A stretch of DNA of 64,000 bases from Impatiens glandulifera. Its lineage: Eukaryota > Streptophyta > Magnoliopsida > Ericales > Balsaminaceae. Positions 58,753-64,000 of this stretch are shown here, piece after piece (the first letter of the stretch is position 1; every line of letters starts with the position of its first letter). The notes beneath the pieces are model-generated. The model saw only the letters and a list, made by a program, of their open reading frames with translations, was not told the origin of the DNA and searched no databases. The translations under genes and the position numbers were made by a program. The stretch is taken from contig NC_061865.1 in NCBI RefSeq assembly GCF_907164915.1, forward strand, positions 51,976,587-52,040,586, in the 5' to 3' direction.

Positions 58753-61700
58753 TAAATAACCCAACATCAAACAAGCTTCAAGTCTTTAGTGAATACAAAA
58801 TTTGAAACAAAAGTGAGATAGAAAATAGACAACTTTATATATATAATATTTTATGAACTCCTTTCTTTTCATCATGGTACTTGAGATGATTTTTAAGTAT
58901 TATTATTTTTTTTTTAATTTTGAAAATTAGCTCCATTTATAATAATAACAATTTATTTTAATTTAAAGTGTCTTAACAAAATGTACTATCTTTAATTTAT
59001 TCTAGACACTAACTCTTGTCAAACAGCTTTAGTTGATTATTATAAATTTTCTTTTAAATAAAATAACACTCAGATAAACCCAAAACAAAAAAAATATTTT
59101 AAATTAACTAATTATTATTATTGTTTTGAAAGATAAGTTGGTGTGAGAAATTAAAAGAAGGGTTCGATTAGAACTACTTTTGGGATTCTTTATCGTTTGA
59201 TTTGTTTAGTTTTTAAGGTTTTATTTAAATTATTTAAAAAATATTGATTTTTGGTGATTTTGATAAAGTATTTTTTTTTTGAAAAAAAAAATAAAATATA
59301 TTAATATTTAATAATAAAATAATATTTTTAAAAATAAATAAATAATATTTTAATTAATAAATTAAGTAATTTAATTAATTAAAATAATTAGTGGAGTGAT
59401 ATTTGAATATAGTTGAATTAAAATAAAAATTAACCAAAAAAAGGTACAAAGTGTCTTGAAAAAACAAATCTTCAAGTTACCGTTATTTTACCGTTGTGAA
59501 TTGAGATCATTTTTTATTTAGTTTTTTTTTTCACTTTTCTAACTTTGGACTTTGAATCAACAAAAGCAATCTTTTGAACAAGGGTTGTCATTGAAATAAT
59601 ATTTATTTTGAAATGTCCTTAATACTTTTTTATTTCAGTGAAACAATGATATCAAATAGAGTTTTTCCATGTTTTTTAAATTAATTATAATATTTAAAAA
59701 ATAATAATCGGTAATAATTTTGAGTAAGAACAATTTTTTAATAAAATTAAAAAGGTTTTGAATATAGAATTATAAAATAAAAAATTAAATTAAAAATATT
59801 TTAATGTTTTGGTTAATAAATTAAATTAATTGATAAAAAATATTAAAATATGTTTGATTATATATGTTAAACTATTTAAATAGAGACCTCATTTAAATAA
59901 TTCAATTTAACAAAACCATGTGAACATTATTAATCAAATTTTAATGAAATTATGTCTATAAATTTTATTAGAAGTATTTGGATAATATTTTAAAATATAA
60001 TATAATTGAATTATAATATATTCATAATTTATTGATGTAATTCTTTCAAAATATCCAATTAAATAAAGGCATCTCCAATTGATCTTTAGAAATTATCTTC
60101 AAAAAATAATATAATAATTTTGAATATTAATTTATGTGTATTGTTTGTGTTGTTTTTTGTGCTTGTCTATATATATATAATTATTGGATTAAAAAATATA
60201 ATTTAGTGAAAATAGAGAATATGGGTTCGAGAAGATTTTTTAAATTATAAATTATTGTATTTTTAAAATACAAAATAATTTATGAAAAATAGAGTAATAA
60301 GTGATTGGAATGCTATAAGCCTATAATTCCAAATTAACATGAAATAAAAGTGATCACCCCAAAGTTGAGGTTGTTTCAATTATTCAAAATTCATCCATTA
60401 GCAGAAATATATCATGTTAGGTATAAATTTGAAAAGATAGAAAGAAAAAAAATGTAGATGGAATAACCTCAACTTAAGGCTAGATATGCATGAGACAAAG
60501 GTGGCGCATGCAATCAACCATCCCGAAAGACATGCGTTCACCATGACATATCTACAATCATTTGATGTTTGGCTTCATCCAACATTCAATAGAATTGATC
60601 CCGTCAAACCATTTACAAACCGTGCGAATCTTACCACATTGCACAATCTTATATATTTAAATTCTATGATTTCTAACCATCTGCATCGCGAGATTCCAAC
60701 TATTTTGGGTATACATCAAAATAGATCTTCTAATATTTAATTTATATTAATTACAACTTCTATATACTTTCTAATAGTCACTTAAAAAACATAGATCGTC
60801 CTCCTAATCCATGTGCCAATACTTTTACCGTTTATTGATCATAATCTAATGTAACATTTGATTGTTGCGACTCTAATAAGGTCTTGCACAATCAAACAAA
60901 TTGAAAACATTTTGCAAATCTCTTCAAATTCTTTGTTAAATTTTATTTTTGTCCGTCAAAACTACTTAAATAACAAAATGTTGTGTTATCACATAAACCA
61001 AATTCATCTTAAAGAATTGTTTTTGAAATGTTTTATTTTACTCACATTTATTATTACTTTTTTTTTATAATAATTGGTCATAAATATCTTTGGATAAGGA
61101 ACCAAACAAGCTACATAAAAATGAAAAATACTTGCAATAATTTAGCCAACAACAATATTTAAAAAAAAACAAATTATAAGGTATAAACTAATTCAGTTTA
61201 AGTTACTCAAGAAGGATGATATAGAACCTCAAATAGATGTGAAAGCTCTTAAAGAAAATATCCTCAAAGTCCTTAAATTCCAGTTCTATACTTAACCCAT
61301 GCTTTCTAGAATTGATTTGCAAAGAAAATTTGTTTGACAAATATAATACTATATATGTTACTTATATATTTAACTAGGTTTAAGTTAAAAATATTTCATT
61401 ATAAATTGAAATTATTTATGGTATATTTATTTTTGTTTTAAATTACTCATTGTAAATTTATTTTTGTTTCAAATCGGTTCTTTGTACATTTAATTTTGTT
61501 TGAAACTTCTCATTGTAAATTTATTTTTGTTTCAAATTGATACTTATACATTTATTTTTATTTAAAATTACTCGTTATACATTTATTTTTATTTAAAACA
61601 TCTAAAATCATTTAAAATAATATAGCACAAACAATTTGGGTAAAAAATAGACAATATTCAGTTTTCAAAATATACGATGATGAGATCTTGCCCATTCATG

Positions 61701-62639
61701 TCACTAAAATCATCTCAAAGCAAGCAAACAATATTGAGATTGAAGGAGACAAAAATGTCTAATTGTCATATCACATGTACGATAGATTTGTCCCTATATT
61801 TAACTCAAATTAACGATGCTATAACATTTTAAATAGTTATAATATTTAAAAAGTAAATTCAAACAAAAAAATAAATATATATAAGAAACAATTACAAATA
61901 ATATTATTTATAGAGAGATATTTCAATCTCAATTAAATGTTATACTTATTACCCATACCCATATAATTAATTATAGTGTACCTTCTTGAACAATTTGTCT
62001 AATAAATCAATGTCATAACCATCAATGCATTATTTTAATAATATATTATTAATTAAGATATGTTGTGTTTGAGTTACTCAATGTCTTCATTTCAATTGGG
62101 CACAATCAAAGGAATTTTTTTTATTTTTTTATCATGGAGTGGAGTGTGATTGAAATAATATTTGGATTAAAATAAACATGTAGAGTACTTTGTAATATAA
62201 ACACATCCTTATTTCCAGGTTACTAATAATAATAATAATAACAATTGCAAAAAAATCGTGCCTTACCGGTAATGTAGGTTCATTGTTGGTTGGTTTTGAT
62301 TGACATATCATTTTATTAGTATTATTATTTTGAAAAAGGTTGGAAACGTGTGGATCCCACGTTGTACATCTTTATTATTATTATTATTAAAGTTGTCATA
62401 TAAACCGCGTTACATAAAAGATAAATGGTACATGTAAGTTTCCTTTTAATCTCCACCCATAGTCTTAAAAGTTTTTTCTTTTTTCAAATCGAATAACTTT
62501 TGTTATCTCATAAAACACAGACTATTTGATATTCGAACTATATCTATTTTAATATATAATAAATATAAAATAATTTTGTTAGAATTATTTGTTTCTTGAA
62601 TTTTAATTTAACTTTTTAGGTGTGTTAGAAAGTTAGAGG
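58753..62639. other. intergenic AT-rich DNA
   Basis: An 84-codon frame at 60486-60740 has a somewhat higher GC content but matches nothing I recognise. GGCATCTCCAATTGA at about 60068 resembles the MITE terminus at 58035 and may be a solo end. A degenerate array of 30-33 bp repeats (GTAAATTTATTTTTGTTT) lies at 61420-61610. No gene is supported. Confidence 0.5.
61420..61610. repeat. degenerate 30-33 bp tandem repeat
   Basis: Five to six copies of a TGTAAATTTATTTTTGTTT-containing unit with alternating variants (TACATTTATTTTTATTTAAA). Confidence 0.75.
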
Positions 62640-62731
62640 AAGTTATGTCCGTTTTCTTTCCTGTTTTAAAATTTTAATAAAACGACACTAAGTCGTTTTT
62701 CAAAAAAATATATATAAAATAAAAAAAAAAA
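62640..62731 (+). mobile_element. LINE 3' tail, 5'-truncated copy
   Basis: CGTTTT..CCTGTTTTAAAATTTTTAATAAAACGACACTAAGTCG-like sequence (here with a few changes) matches the last 60 bp of the LINE at 46190-46240 and ends in an A-rich tail, as a truncated L1 insertion would. Only the 3' UTR is present. Confidence 0.65.
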
Positions 62732-64000
62732 CGTGATTTAATGTTTAACTTAATTTATAATTAGTTAAGATGGGTATAAAATAAATTCATTTTCAACTCA
62801 ATTTTTCAAGAAAATATTATGTATCTAGATTTGCAACATAAATGGAAACACTTTTTTAAAAAATAAAATAAAAATTGATTCTTTATTATATATTTATAAG
62901 TCTATTTTTTTTTTAATATATTCCAAAATCGAATAAAACAATGTTATTTATTTATGGTAGGATTATTTCTCACTTAAAATCATGATATTTGTAATGGAAA
63001 ATTGAATTTATGAATTTGTAAATATTTAGTTGTAGCAATTAGTTTAGCACATAATCTCTTATCTCGATTTTCAAGTACTTAGAGTTTTGCTCGTTTTTTT
63101 AACATACATTGTTTTTTTTTATCTTTTCTTTCATCAATTATATCACACAATTTAATAACTAAAATATTCTTTATTTAAAATAAATTTATTTCATCATTAT
63201 ATATTAATAAGTTTTAAGATTTTTTACCAAAAAATAATCACTTACACAAAATCATCATTTTTTAAACAACCGTTTATTTTAATAAACTCAAACCGAACAA
63301 GTTCTTAGTTGATAAATTGCATGTGTAATTTGAAAAAAAAAATCATCAAAAAAAAAATCATCTTAACAAGGTATCATTTTATAGAATTTGCTAGTGGAAA
63401 TGAAAAAAAAAAAGAATACAACCTAAGACCTTAAATGAAAAAATAACAAGAAAAAAAAAAGGAATTAAGAAATCCTAAATAATAAATTATACTAAAAATA
63501 TTAAAGTTAAAGACAATAAGAGTCGGTTGTAAAGCAAGAGAATTCATGATTGAGTGTACAATTCTTCAAATTCATTCCATGTTATAAGAAAAATCAACTT
63601 TATTTTGTTCTCATAATTAAATTGTGATTACTCTTAAGCAATATTAATTCAAATGCTTATATATAATTATTTATTTTATTTCAGTCTTTAAATATATTAT
63701 TGATTTTTTCTCATTGAATTTACACAAAATATGCGCATTATAAATTAATTTTTTACTCATTAGTGGTGGAAAAAAAAACTTAACTAATTAGTTGGTTAAT
63801 TATTTTTTTACAATTTTTGTTTACGTGACCCTTTTATTGGGGCGGTTCTATATTAATATCACGAGACTCACTTCACTTTGAGACATTATTTTCACTTTGA
63901 GACATTATTAGTGAGAATCGAATTTAAAACATTTAATCTCCAAAATAACACTATTTCAAACCATATTGATACTAAAATTTATATTTACCTCTCATATGTT
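62732..64000. other. intergenic AT-rich DNA at the right edge
   Basis: The only notable item is a 22-bp tandem duplication around 63870-63910 (TTCACTTTGAGACATTATT). No gene is seen. Confidence 0.5.

Noticed and set aside
60486..60740. 84-codon plus-strand frame
   Set aside because: No recognised domain, splice context or promoter; it is kept only as a remark in the intergenic entry.

Overview
The window is nuclear DNA of a flowering plant, almost certainly a eudicot. It is AT-rich and repeat-laden, its genes have many short exons with GT..AG introns, and the repeats are typical plant families (Ty1/copia, L1 LINE, hAT, PIF/Harbinger-like MITE, TRIM, tRNA-derived SINE). No bacterial, organellar or viral gene set is present. 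The genus cannot be fixed from sequence alone.

Layout. 1-4555: the 5' half of a decayed Ty1/copia element on the minus strand (integrase, protease, gag, primer binding site, LTR); its 3' half lies off the left edge. It sits inside a 14.3-kb tandem satellite (4556-18886). The left part of this satellite (A array) has units of 480-495 bp in one orientation, interrupted by an 1872-bp hAT element with a perfect 8-bp target duplication. The right part (B array) has eight units of about 1.2 kb in the opposite orientation. The arms meet at a perfect 20-bp-stem hairpin (9412-9476), and the B units show a three-unit higher-order pattern.

Three host genes stand clear of the repeats, and all concern ubiquitin: a CUE-domain protein (21076-24386, +, 5 exons), a BRAP2/BRIZ-type RING and UBP-zinc-finger E3 ligase (26422-30596, -, 12 exons), and a UEV1-type E2 variant ending in a CaaX box (51349-53743, +, 5 exons). 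The first two are convergent. I derived their exon structures from reading frame, splice sites and phase. A small unrecognised candidate locus lies at 34360-34876 (-).

36720-47445 is a nested insertion: a decayed hAT element (TAGGGGTG termini, imperfect 8-bp duplication, transposase C-terminal fragment) split by a 9.2-kb L1 LINE with its own 14-bp duplication. The LINE's ORF1 carries an internal inversion of about 1.8 kb that splits its DUF4283 domain between the two strands. ORF1 is also very long, about 1,600 codons before decay.

The rest is AT-rich intergenic DNA with a MITE inside a 32-bp minisatellite, an 88-bp minisatellite, an LTR related to that of the left-end copia element, a Harbinger-like MITE, and a second LINE 3' tail. 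No clearly new functional system is evident. The most unusual items are the inverted compound satellite and the inverted LINE ORF1.
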